Positions 36,140-47,839 of a stretch of DNA of 64,000 nt are shown one piece after another. The position numbers and the translations under genes are program-made. Position 1 is the first letter of the stretch. The number at the start of each line of letters is the position of its first letter. Source of the stretch: Siphonodentalium dalli (taxonomy: Eukaryota; Mollusca; Scaphopoda; Gadilida; Siphonodentaliidae); NCBI GenBank assembly GCA_032622095.1, contig CP136061.1:116818754-116882753 (forward strand), written 5' to 3'. The notes below the pieces were generated by a model. It did not search any database. It was not told where the DNA came from and saw nothing but the letters and a program-made list of their open reading frames with translations.

Positions 36140-36289
36140 ATTAAGAGACAGAGAAAAGATACAAATCAAAGCGACAAAATAATCTTGGAGGAAGCTTACC
36201 ACAATGGTATGAAGTCAGAAAAGGCCAATAAGCTGATTTCTGAAGTTTTGAGAAAGTTGAGTACAGAGTGGACAGAGAAACGAATAAAG
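36140..36289 (+). CDS. Possible coding exon, divergent homeodomain-like
   Basis: A 150-base stretch starts right after an acceptor (CATTTACAG) and ends at a donor (AATAAAG|GTATTA), phase 0 at both ends, with no stop. The 50 residues start IKRQRKDTNQ, continue IILEEAYHNG and end TEWTEKRIK. The pattern (basic start, LExxY/F in helix 1, a Leu at the end of helix 2, then TEKRIK leading into the intron) looks like a homeodomain cut just before the VWF of helix 3, a common intron place in that family. However, the loop before helix 3 seems three or four residues too long, and the WF exon was not found. The longer frame to 36631 is intron read-through. Confidence 0.4.
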
Positions 36290-37139
36290 GTATTAAAGTT
36301 ACAGACAATGATTCATTCTTCATTATATACTACCGGTAATGAAGTCTATATATTAGTACATGTACCAGCTACTAATTTTAGCTTCTCCGACATGACAACA
36401 GTAGTCTGCATTTCATTGCATACAGATGTGCCTGGAAGCGGATCTGAGATAGCACCTATTGTCACTGGCAATTTTTTAGAATCAGATATCTTTATACCAG
36501 ACCGTTTTGCTTTCCTCCACCTCCGTTTGTTACAGTCAAAATATGTCCGGGTCTTGTTTAATACTTTCACCATTTTTCTAAAAAGAAAAGAGCATAAAGT
36601 GAATAATATGAACTTAACTCTACCTAATTGATCATGGTGGTGCAAATTTCAAAACAAGTACATGTATACTGGTACCATATAATTATATTAGTATAACATA
36701 TCACCGAAAACCTTTTTAATTCGACTCTCAAATCAGTCAGGCTGCCGATTAGATTCGATCATTGGATTTGAATATTTTTGAAAAAAGACCATGAAGTTCA
36801 AATGTCTTATACTATTTTAAAATTAATTAATTAATTAATGTACAACAGTTAATAACACACGAGAAAGTACAAGAGAAGATAGTACAACGAGACCATTACA
36901 GGAATGACTTTACAGTCCAAGCAATTAGAAGAAGAAGAACAACAACATAAATTAACAATTTTAAAGATGTCTAAAATTTAGACTTATCAGTGGCCTGTTT
37001 TTTTCGAGCTGCATTGATTTGTACCGTACATCCCAACGACGAACATGTAAAAGTAATAGTGTCTTTCTCACCAAATCATGCATACATGCATGTAGCCATT
37101 GTAGGATTGAGTTAGGCCAAAAAAAAAAGGTTGTATATT
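36290..37139. other. Non-coding stretch
   Basis: Contains (AATT)n at about 36822-36838 and nothing else I can support. Confidence 0.4.
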
Positions 37140-37205
37140 TCCCATGTCGAGTTAACTGTGACTAAAGCCAGAGCCACCTGAACCGCACTGGGTTATTGCA
37201 TACCG

Positions 37206-37265
37206 CCGGCCACTAGCGTTAGTAAATTAGACAGCGCTGTCTAATTAACTAACGCTGACGGCCGG
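37206..37265. repeat. Hairpin with AGCGCT centre
   Basis: CCGGCC...TAGCGTTAGTAAATTAGAC on the left mirrors GTCTAATTAACTAACGCT...GGCCGG on the right, with two small bulges. Confidence 0.85.
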
Positions 37266-37793
37266 TGCCGGTAATCACAGTGACAACACAGCTCGTATGT
37301 TTACCCTTTAAGGCTTGTTATACTAATTAATTTGCAGTCAGCTGCTTAGATATGTCTTCATAAGCAATGTATATCACGTTTCAAATTTCATTTTTTTAAT
37401 TTTAAAATTTAATTTTTTTTTTTTTACATTTTTAGATCCTCAGTCCAGCCTAATATACACCATAAAACTGTCTTTTTCATTGCAAGTTTATAATTTTAAA
37501 TTTTAAATTCAAAGTTTAACTTTTAAAAAAATTTAATTTAATTTTTTATATGATTTAAAAAAAAACCTGAATCTGAAATGATAAATAAACGAAATTAAAA
37601 GTTTTAAAACCTAACTTACATTTAAAAAGGAAGACAGGTAGCAAGACACTCTTTTTAGGTATGGTAACTGGTAGCAAACTAATCTTCCGAAAATGTTCTG
37701 AGTTTTCTCCGCCTAAACTCAGCTATAATATTTTGGTCGTCATCTATGAACCGACAAAATAGGAACCAAACAAATATACCGTGCCAGTATAAG

Positions 37794-38265
37794 AAGTATT
37801 AAATAGTTTGCCGATGACTGTGAATATCCGAACCGCACCCACACCCAGGTCTGGTAAATTGATAATAAATCAAAGTTCCCGTGGATATATTTTCGATTGG
37901 AAAACGGCTATATGTCGGGAGAATATAGCTCTATAATATCCAGTAAATAGAATCATATGCTGTGACTTAATATTTCAAGATATAACGGTTTCAAAGTGAA
38001 ACGTTCTGACAGCCACGCGAGCCTTGTGTATAAGTATTAAATAGTTTGCCGATGACTGTGAATATCCGAACCGCACCCACACCCAGGTCTGGTAAATTGG
38101 AAATAAATCAAAGTTCCCGTGGATATATTTTCGATTGGAAAACGGCTATATGTCGGGAGAATATAGCTCTATAATATCCAATAAAGATATTCATATAGGT
38201 TGACTAAATATTTCACGATATAGCGGTTTCGGAGTGAAGCATTCTGAGCCTTTGGTATAATAAGT
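37794..38265 (+). repeat. Tandem duplication of a 238-bp unit
   Basis: Copies start at 37794 and 38032 with AAGTATTAAATAGTTTGCCG. They are almost identical for about 150 bases and then diverge toward the end of each unit. GCACCCACACCCAG recurs a third time at about 38272. Confidence 0.92.
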
Positions 38266-39926
38266 CTGTCCGCACCCACACCCAGCATTTCGTTCTCGCT
38301 CCATTAAAAAAGAAGTCCGTGTGACAGGCTAATTACCTTACACAATGTTAAAAATAGCTTTACCAGGCCCAGTCCGTCGGCGGTAGATCAAAGGTTATGT
38401 CGCCGCAGTCTGCTGTCTGGCATGTGGGTAAGTTACGTAATCATGTGACACATCGAAAAATAAGCTGATACTATATATCGCATTTTTTTATTTCATTAAA
38501 CTTCAGCTTTTGACAAAAACGAAATGTACCAAGTGTATAATTGGAATCCGCGGTTGAGGTTTGAGACTTCAATGGCTCGAATCCGTTGATAAATACGGAA
38601 ATTACCCATGTGCATGTATAAATAAAAATATAATCTACACCCGAAATTAGAAAGAACTGAATTCATACAATTAGCGATAAAAACATGTTCATGCACGATC
38701 GTTTTCGCATTGTTTATAGGAAATACATGGTTTTGGGTTCCGTTTGCATTGAACGAACTAAAGCGTTAAATTGTCGTTTTGGAAACTAATTCAATTATAT
38801 TTTGCTGATTTTCTAAAAAATATAATTTGTTTGATAACTTTGTTTTGCTTCGTCATAATTGTTTTTATCGTTTTATTGGCTAATTGCAATTCTGTTTTTC
38901 CTTTAAAAATAACAATACAATTTAACAGTTTATACATCGAATAATAAACGGTGATTAATTTGTCAGGGTGCCCTGCCCATGCTCCCACAGGCTGAGATAT
39001 GAAAGGAATATGGAGAGCTAATTAATTACTGGTTGTATGCTGGAGTCACCGTATGGTATAAAGCCAGTGCGGTTCACACCCAGGCGCCCTGCATTAGTGC
39101 TGGGAGTATATTTTAGTCACAGATAACTCGACATGCCGGTAACGGAGCAGAAAACTAAGGGCAGGTAGGTAGGGAATTTGTTTTATTTTATTTTGATATT
39201 TTCTATCCAGCTTCAGAAATATTGAACTACCTCGACCGAAATGACATAAAATATGCCAACTCGGGTTGAGGGGAAAGTATTATTTGATCAACACAGTGGT
39301 AATATGCATTAAGATTGATAAAAGATCAAACTTATTTCATGCTTAATTACTAGTATGTTTTATATTATTCACATACCACATTTTCATAAATCTGGCTATA
39401 AACTTGGTACGAAATTCATGTCGCTAACTTTTTATAAGAATTTTGCCCATTATACCATATAAAGTCCATATTGTATTGTGATGACTACATCCCATTGTCT
39501 GGAGGTAGTCAGTACACCCAACCTAGCATGTCTGGTTTTTTAAAACAGTAGTTATGCATGTACATGGTACACCTATCATATGTGATGATAACCTCTATAC
39601 ATGTACATGTATATATACAGATAAACACCCACCATGTCTGTTGATTGTGTTCCTATGTTCGATAAGACCCAAACAAGGAATAACGCAGGCATGAGATCCA
39701 CTCAGTCACTTCATGGTCACTCTTCACAGGGATATGTTAGAAACCATGAGTTTTGAAAACTAATGACCATCAATATTTATGTGCATTTTTAATAGTGGTT
39801 AAAAAAAATTAAAAAATTAAAAAATTACTGTCGGTCGATGTACGGAAACATAGCATCTTTTTTTTTTTGGCCTTATTGGAAATATTGAATTTTTTTTACA
39901 AATGTGTGTCTATATAACTATATTGA

Positions 39927-40414
39927 TTAAAGGTACTCAATCCGATAAAACTCCTCTCAATTACTATTTCAATGGCTTCGGGGGTCAAAAATATTTGATT
40001 CGAGTCGAGGAAGTCACCCATTAAAGCTCAGATTTGTTAGATATCGATTTTAGAAATATATTATTTTTCATTATGGGGAATACTTTCTGGCCCAGAACTC
40101 ATTCAAAATTGCGTTATTATTACCACTTAATTTTAGAGTTATCCATCCTTGTCTGTTTGAATAGATTTTGGTGTACACATCCCGAGTAGATTACGGCAGT
40201 TGAAGGCAATTATTAGTACTCATCTCGAGTAAATAACAAATTTCAAAAATAAATATCTAATAACTCTGAGCTTTGTTTGATGGGTTCCTCGACTCGACTC
40301 AAATATTTTTTACCCCCAAAGCCAAATAAATAGTAACGTAGGACCCTCTGATCGGATTGTTGTTGTTGGAATCTGTTGAGATGGGGACCCTCTGTTCGGA
40401 TTGAGTACCTTTAA
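39927..40414. mobile_element. TTAA-flanked MITE, second family (488 bp)
   Basis: The ends are TTAAAGGTACTCAATCCGA and its exact complement TCGGATTGAGTACCTTTAA, bordered by TTAA. Inverted similarity continues inward for over 100 bases (CTTCGGGGGTCAAAAATATT against AATATTTTTTACCCCCAAAG). Non-coding. It shares the TTAAAGG(C/T)AC terminus with the 10663 family but not the interior. Confidence 0.85.
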
Positions 40415-42054
40415 TCAAGAGATATGAACGTATAGGAATTCTTGGAATGTACTGGTACTTGCAAACATACAATGTACATGATTTTTTGAAATACAAACTG
40501 TTCTAGTACAGGTTTCCTTCGAGTCCGACATGAACCATTTGGTGAAATCGAATGGGATAGGGGCCTAATGCTGGTTTAACGTTGAAGTCCCGTGTTTATA
40601 TATTTCCATGCATTTAATTCATATCGGAGTTTAGCATTGTTTACCGGGTATTCACCTAAAATTCCAATAACCAATAAAATGTCACAATTGTTTTAGTCTT
40701 TAGAGTGACTCGCTAATACCATATATATGCTGGCTGTGAGCAGGTCTGGCAAATGTGAGAATACAGCTACAATAGCTGTATTCAGCTATAGCCTAGCTGT
40801 ATTCAGCTATATATTATACTCTCAAACCGGCTGTTTTTCGATAATAAACAAGAAGCGCTAATTTGCGCATCGAAATTAGGAATTAGGCTACCATATTCTC
40901 CGGTCACCCTCAACCAAATCAAAACCGTCGCTTGTTTTCTGACAAAGTGTTGCCTTTTGTCGACGGTGATTATGTGTGAAAACTTACTACGGCGGTCGAT
41001 GTTGGTCATAACGGTTTAATAACTCACTTATGCAATGCAGAATACCTTGAAACATTCATTAAATACAATATTTATCACCGAAGATGGAACATCTTAATCA
41101 TTCCCGGAAGTATCAATATGATGCTGCTAAAACGTAGTTTGGTTGGTGCGTTAAAACAGGTAAAAAGGGGAACATCTCTTGCCAGAGTTTAACCGAGTGA
41201 GTACCAATCACTGCTTGAGCTGACTCTCTCCAAAAATACGGAAACGCATACATGTATGTCGAATCGCGAAATTACAAATAACAATGTTATGTTTAGTAAG
41301 TTTACACAGATTATATATTTTCCCGCCAAAACAGATTGAATAGTTCTGACTCGATAATGACCAGGACTTCGTGTTTAAAATACTTCAGAAATTATATAAG
41401 TCGCATTTTCATTTCAGTTGTCCCTATGTTGTGCCTTATACATTTAGCATCGGGAAGAAGTAAACGGGTGTTTGCGATGAATTTGATTTTTATTTTATAA
41501 GTTAGTTAATGAATGCTTTCGGAGAAAATGGTCCCCAGAATATTTACTGACATCGACCACCGTAGTAAGTTTTCACACAAAATCAGAATACGAGTTAATT
41601 TTGGGGGGTGAATCCTGAATACGAGTTAATTTTGGGGGGTGAATCCTGAATACATGTTAAGAAATAATATGCGATAAATGACATACAAATTGACTGTTTT
41701 AATATCAGACAGATACAAGCAGAAGTTACATAGACACATTATGATGCCGGTCGCGTTATGAGGCCGTTATGATACCATTAATGATACTTTATGATCAGGG
41801 ATGTGGCTAGAGGGTTTCCGTTGGGGGGTGTCCACCTTTGGAATTTCCAACTGCACCCCCCCCCTCTTGAGTCAGAATCAGACCGAACACAAGTTTTGCA
41901 TAATTCCATTTGCACACCCCCCTTCCACCTCAGTGTTTAGGCCTAATATCCTATATCTTCATAAACCATGGTTCTATATTCCCGGTATGAGAACATTCAG
42001 ATATTTTAACCTGAAACATTGCATAAATCCTAACATCTAGTGGTCTAACTCCAT
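40415..42054. other. Non-coding stretch with small repeats
   Basis: AGCTGTATTCAGCTATA occurs twice near 40770-40810 beside its inverted form. At 41587-41648 a 31-base unit (AATACGAGTTAATTTTGGGG...) is duplicated exactly. A C run lies near 41857. No exon seen. Confidence 0.5.
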
Positions 42055-42680
42055 ACAAATGCACACGGCTACGGGCAAGAGACCACGACACACCGAGCTG
42101 ACCATCGTTGTTCGGCCGGTGTGAGAAAATTTTGAAATTTGAACAAGAAAATCACAAATCCTAGCATCCAGACTGGCCTCAACTAAAGCTTTCCTATAGT
42201 GTTGGAAATTTCAAACCTCATACTCCGCCTCAGGTTGGAAAATTCTCCAACTGATGACCACAAGTTTGATCAAATGTAGTAAAATATTGTTAAAATTATT
42301 AGCATTTTTGTATTGGCCACAGGGGAGAGACAATGACACACCGGGTCGACCATGGTTAGGCCCGGTGTGGGAATTTTTTTTAATCTGAACAAGAAAATCG
42401 CAAAATCCTAGCATCTAGACTAGCGTCAAGCATTCTTAGAGTTGGAAATTTCAAACCTGACACACCACTTAGGTTGGAAAATTTACAACTGATGACAATT
42501 CCAATGCCAATGTTGACCAAATGTATGAGAATATTGTTTTCTTAAATTAACTAGCATTTTTTGACTGGCCACAGGGGAGGGATCAGGACACAAGATTTCC
42601 AAGTGTTGGAAATTTCCAACCTGTCACCCTCCTGAGGTTGGAAATTTCCAACTGATGACCATTTCAGTCCAAAATTTTGA
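42055..42680 (+). repeat. Tandem repeat, about 246-bp unit, 2.5 copies
   Basis: GACACACCG(A/G)G...GACCAT and CCGGTGTG begin copies near 42087 and 42333. Each copy continues with GAACAAGAAAATC, a CCTAGCATC phrase and GGTTGGAAA. The palindromic word TTGGAAATTTCCAA is frequent in the last partial copy. Confidence 0.8.
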
Positions 42681-43429
42681 CAAAAAAATAGGAAAATATG
42701 CAAATATTGGTCCAAAAACAATTACCCCCCCCCCCCCAATAAATTGTTTGAAAATCAAACTACAAGAACATTTCTACCTATTATAGGTGTGAAATTTCCA
42801 ACTAATGTTTTGGCAGGTATGAAATTTCCAACTGTTGAAAATTTTGACCAAAGTTGGGGGGTGAGACACCCCCCCCCCTGTCGCCACGTCTCTGTTTATG
42901 ATGGCATGGTGGTCGAATATGCCCAAGAAGCTATTCTACCCACTCATTCATACATATAACTAGCACAAAATATTATTTTGCGCCATCAAAACCTGCGTCC
43001 AAGATGTTTTGCTTGAACCCGAATACCAGTTAATTCGGGGGTATGAATCCCGCGTACGGCTTCAAAACACCCTGAATCCCGCGTACCGAAAAAGGGGGGT
43101 GATACCCTCATGACTCTTATGATTGAATGAATTTGGGAGGAAATTGGATTAGCAAAGTCCTTAATTCTGAGTCACGAGCTTATATAATGTTGCATGTTCC
43201 TATATCACTTACCTTGAGATAACTGAAGAACAACTGCCGGCTGATGGCCCTTTGTCCTTGGTAGAAATCGTGGGGGAAAAACAAAGAAACCTAATTAAAC
43301 CGAACAAATTACGCGCGCAATGGGCAATAACTCAGATCAACTCTGAAACCGGAGTCTGTCGAAAGGTTCCGTAAAAACCCGACGTAAAAAAATTTGTACT
43401 AATAGTTTTTAAGGCACGAAGGCTAAAAC

Positions 43430-43526
43430 CGGCCGACCTTGCGGGTATAAACGGTATACCTTCCCCAAGCATGAAGGCGGCCTTTTAGTGCTAACAGACT
43501 TAGCTTGAACCTATAATAGAGGTTCG
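43430..43526 (-). repeat. 97-base repeat, inverted copy of 33078-33173
   Basis: CGGCCGACCTTGCGGGTATA through CCCCAAGCATGAAGGCGGCC to ATAGAGGTTCG. It is preceded by TTTTTAAGGCACGAAGGC, which resembles the TTAA MITE end. Confidence 0.85.
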
Positions 43527-43559
43527 GATCCTATGCTACATACCGATCTATGATCTATC

Positions 43560-44110
43560 CATAAACACCAGAAAACATCCCCCGATCGTTCTGTCAATTC
43601 TGAAACCCAGTGTGGCGATCCTTGTATATCACATGTCTACTTTATTTATGACACAATGTTGCCGATAATAAACTGGGTCCGTAAATATCAAGATATGGAC
43701 AATCAATCATGGCATACATTTATAATCGGTACATGTGCCATGGCGTAAATAGTGTCGCGAAAGTCAAGCCAAAAAATCAAGCCAAAAATCATTTTATATA
43801 CGAAAATAGATGCCAATAAAATCTTTTTAAAATACATGCTGATGATGTCGATATTGTTGGAATAATAATATCTTATTTACGCTGAGACGGTGCAAGTTTT
43901 CTAAAATGTGCGAAATTTTCAGCAGTATAACACATTTACGGATGTGAACGATCGATACAAACACTCATGTTACGCATCTTTTCTCCGATCGTTCAGTAAA
44001 TTCTGAACCCCAGCTGGTGTGGCGATCCCGATGGCTACTTTGTTTATGACATAATGTTGCCTATAACATACTTAGTCCGTGAATATCATTATATGGACAG
44101 TCGAACATGG
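43560..44110 (+). repeat. Diverged direct duplication
   Basis: CCGATCGTTCTGTCAATTCT, GTGTGGCGATCC, TTTATTTATGACACAATGTT and ATATGGACA in 43575-43710 recur in the same order at 43985-44103 with about 20% change. Non-coding. Confidence 0.7.
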
Positions 44111-44560
44111 CACTATCGACACGTTCCAATTTGAGGAGACGCATGTCAAGTTTGAAGTTGGTGATGGTCCGTTGATTTTTGGGTTGTCTGGATAATTTGA
44201 ACACTGTTTACACAATTTATCGATGGTTGGTAAATGGTTTACATGTCGGAAAAGACTGGTCAAGTTCGAATTTGGTCACGGCCCAATGATTTTGACGGGG
44301 TTATGCGCCTTTGTTCGACACACAACGCCATTCCCACACATGGTTTATAAGCAGTGGCTCTCGTGGGAATGTTTGCACTTTCGACGCATGGGGTGCTTAC
44401 ATGTTCTGGGTCTATTATGGCGCGAAAATGGGATATTGGTACCATACGAATCAGGAGCGCTTCTCGTGTCAATTAATGTAACCATATTACACACCGAACC
44501 ATTCTACTTTAAATGCGAAGCCGTTCAAAATTGTGCCATCTCACACATTTCGTTAATGCT

Positions 44561-44642
44561 AAAGTTTCGGTGTCTTTGGTCAATAAAATTCCGATGATGG
44601 GTCTCATCGGAATGTAATTGGCCAAAGACACAGAACACTTTA
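44561..44642. repeat. Imperfect hairpin, 37- to 39-base arms
   Basis: AAAGTTTCGGTGTCTTTGG... pairs with CCAAAGACACAGAACACTT around a six-base loop near 44600. Partial pairing extends further out, so the surrounding 300 bases are probably a decayed foldback element. The 124-residue open frame overlapping it is not convincing as a gene. Confidence 0.75.
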
Positions 44643-44759
44643 CATGTGATTGTGGTTGAACCATCGGCGACATTGAAAATCAGCATTTTCGTGTAATGAG
44701 GTATTTTGCGACGAAATGTCATTATTCTCCTTCATATAAACAATTATACACATGTTGAT

Positions 44760-45908
44760 GTTTAAACTACGCCCCTATATTCGTGGACATTGTATCTCCA
44801 AATGCTTACGTATTTGTTGTATAAAACTAACATAAAACTCATTTTCAGAATATACATATATCAAACATTAGAAGTCAATTATTCGATATGAATGTGTCCT
44901 GAACGGTAGGTAGAACAAGCTAGCATTATAAAAAAAAAACCTTTCAAGGTCCCATGAATGAGGGATAATTAGGTCATGAACCTTTGGGGATCATCTCACC
45001 TCACATAGGGCGTTATTATCAGATTAGAAGGTAATCATGTTGTAGGATTAGTTATGCCTAAGTATACGCTCATATACATGACGTGGCCTCTTCGTTTCTT
45101 GGTGGTTGTGTGGATGTAGCGTCACTCTCGGATATTACATCAGTACTTCACTCCTAGCCTAACCCAACTTACCTTCATGGTCATGCAATTCCTATGGGAA
45201 ACGTTATAAATAGTGGCTGACAAACAAACGGATGTGTCAATGGCTTGTGGACCCCTACCATACTTAAAGTAATGAATACACCACGAGCTGATGTGTTATG
45301 TTCTCAATATCAACTGAGGGTGTGTACACACGGCAGCGCAATAAGGAAATACACAATATGTATGCATGGGTTCGACAGTCGGTGCCAATTTACGAAAAAG
45401 ATAATTGCTCTTCAACTCGGTGTCTACTTAAAACTTCAAATATGGTGAGGGTTCCAAATAAAATGAACATTCATATGTCAGCCACTTTGAGTAAGGTATC
45501 GTAGGCTGTCGTGAATCAACCCATGAATACATATTGAGTATTACTTGATGGAATTGCCCTTTGTCCACATCGTCAGTTAATATTGGGGGCATATCCCATT
45601 GTGTCTTAAATTATGACAAAATCCACAACAAATATTATGTGCTTACTCATATCACTTCAAACTGATGTCACTACACCCATTTGAAAATAAGTGCCATTAA
45701 AGCATTATTATCAAAACAATCATCATCGGTTGTACCCTTTCGTAAAACACGACACCTGAACTGCGCGAAATTGAAAAGACACAGCCCTCCATTCGTCCCG
45801 AACAAATCGCCGATAAACAATCGAGGACATATTGACACAATATTATTGAAATACGTGCGGCGAGCAAGTTTGAACGTTGTGAGCCATAGACGAGTGCTTA
45901 AAATCACA
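44760..45908. other. Non-coding stretch
   Basis: No exon, RNA gene or clear repeat recognised. Confidence 0.4.
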
Positions 45909-46357
45909 TTAACCCTTTCAGTGCCATGTCCGATTTTTGTATCAACCCATATGCCCTGTGCCAATGCATTCTCGTATATATGCGAGTCGACCATAGGTCG
46001 CCTCGCATATATAAGAGAATGCATTGGCCTAACAATTTTTCATCATTTGTTATTATTTTTTACATTTTTTTTACAATTTTAATAATTTTTTCTTATATTC
46101 TTTAACAGACTTATTTTGTAGGTTTAGTGCCAGGGAATCTTACGATTTTCATGGGCATCAAAATTATTACTATGAATATTTGGTGATAGTTGTGAGTTAT
46201 AACATGCCCCTAAGGTTTTATAGCATGCTTAAGCTTACCCAAAAAAAATTTCAACCCAAAAATAATCTTAAAAAAAAACTAACATTTTTTTTAGGGCCGA
46301 TTTTAGAGACCGTAAATTAGAGCCGATGAGATCGGCCCCTGGCACTGAAATGGTTAA
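45909..46357. mobile_element. piggyBac-type MITE (449 bp)
   Basis: The ends are TTAACCCTTTCAGTGCCA and TGGCACTGAAATGGTTAA, inverted with one mismatch and bounded by TTAA. TTAACCCTTT is a familiar piggyBac start. Subterminally there is a strong hairpin (45961-46027). No transposase frame. Confidence 0.85.
45961..46027. repeat. 67-base hairpin inside the piggyBac MITE
   Basis: Arms of 32 bases (from CCAATGCATTCTCGTATATA to GCGAGTCGACC, and back) have only two mismatches and a three-base ATA loop. Confidence 0.92.
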
Positions 46358-46629
46358 TATTCACACCAACAGTTTCTGTGTGCTTTCTAACAACTATCGT
46401 TTTTCCACACGCTTAGTTAATATTGTGATGATTTACATTCAGTTTGTGATAAGTTTGCCTTTCTGATTTGTCGCCGCTTTTAAAAGTGTCATGCACACAC
46501 ATTCAGTAACCATCCAATCCATATACGTCTATGTATATCTCTTGATATTATTGCATGCCTTTTGTCCGCGAATCTATTTAATGTTGATAGCATATCCCTT
46601 CAGCTCCGGCTCTGCGCAAAGTTTATGCA

Positions 46630-47155
46630 TGTTTTCCCGAAAACCAGCACATTATCTGCTTATAATAGCACTTGTTGTAGGTAGATTATCTGCCTAGAAT
46701 AGCCCGATTTTGAGTCGATGTGCTGAAAATGAGAACATATTACTCACAATATCGACTCATAATGAGGAGATTCTAAGCAGACTGTGTGCGGACAATTTCG
46801 GTGTACGCACTTTATCATTTGTGTTCACTGTGGCCCGCGCCATAAAACGAATAAGTGTGAGTCAATTATCTGCTTATTTCAGAATCAAATAATCACATGA
46901 TGTACCCATTTCACAGTATATGTCAATTATGTGCGTATTTACGCTATTCGAAGCAGATTATGTGCGGACAATGACACAAAAAAACCAACTCGCGAATGTT
47001 CAAGTGAACGCTCTTTAACATGTGTTTTCACTGTGACCGCGCCATAAAACTAAATAACGGTGTGGGTCCATTATCTCCTTATTTCAGAATCAAATAATCA
47101 CAATATGTACCTAATTCACATTATAGGTTGATTATGTGCGTATTTTCGCTAGGAT
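46630..47155 (+). repeat. Hairpin repeat followed by about 177-bp tandem copies
   Basis: CCAGCACATTATCTGCTTAT, then a stem (GAATAGCCCGATTTTGAGTC against GACTCATAATGAGGAGATTC, 46697-46771), matches the element at 53660-53815. It is followed by two diverged tandem copies with GTGCGGACAAT, TGTGACCGCGCCATAAAAC and TTTCAGAATCAAATAATCAC. Confidence 0.75.
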
Positions 47156-47839
47156 ATGTTGTTCAGTTGGTGTCTGCTCAGTACTTTGGAACAAATTCAT
47201 CCAAACAATCTGTCCTCGGTTAACATTGAGAGTATATTCCATCAGTCAGTGATATGATCAAGATTTTAAATGGATTACGGGTCCCAAAAACAATCACAAA
47301 AATATAACGCTTCCATTAGCGTTACTTTACAACGAAACACAATTCAAGCAGGGTGTTCTTGCCCATTTAATCATGAACAAAACAGGGTGTTTCTGTTAAT
47401 AAAATATTCTATCCTAGAACATAAAATAGATAATTTCCCATAAAAACAGAATGTTGGGAGATAGACCAATTATGTGCTCACGCGTCGATTTGATCATCGT
47501 TATTAATTCGTTCCTCTTTGCGAAGTAAATATTTGCAATTGTAGCAAAATACTTGATATGTTTTTCTATTGAACATTTCGTTTTGTATCTATTTAAGTGT
47601 CGACACCCCACCCCTAAACTCAGAATGTGCCACTTTTAGCTAGTCAAAACACCACCTTTACTTTATAAGTCATGATGCCCCTCTCACTCAACTTCCCCAA
47701 TGACGTCGATCTGATGATCTCCCCCTTACGCAATCCCTGACTCTGATGGCGCCATTCCTGAAACTTCACCATTAATCCCTCTTTTTTTCAGATTTCTATA
47801 TATATCTGTTAAATTTTTAAATAATCGGGAACAAACTAA
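47156..47839. other. Non-coding stretch
   Basis: No supported feature. The pyrimidine-rich sequence near 47620-47720 is not part of a clear repeat. Confidence 0.4.

Larger units (their letters stand above)
37140..39140. mobile_element. Putative 2-kb element with terminal inverted repeats
   Basis: CATGTCGAGTTAACTGTGAC near 37143 is matched in reverse complement by GTCACAGATAACTCGACATG at 39117. A second matched pair lies inside: GAACCGCACTGGG near 37180 against CCAGTGCGGTTCACACCCAG near 39068. Between them are a perfect-centred hairpin (37206-37265) and a 238-bp tandem duplication, but no transposase. Probably a non-autonomous DNA transposon. Confidence 0.65.

Noticed and set aside
36185-36631. 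148-codon open frame as a single-exon gene
   Set aside because: The first 35 codons belong to a better spliced exon (36140-36289). The rest reads through a donor site and loses coding character.
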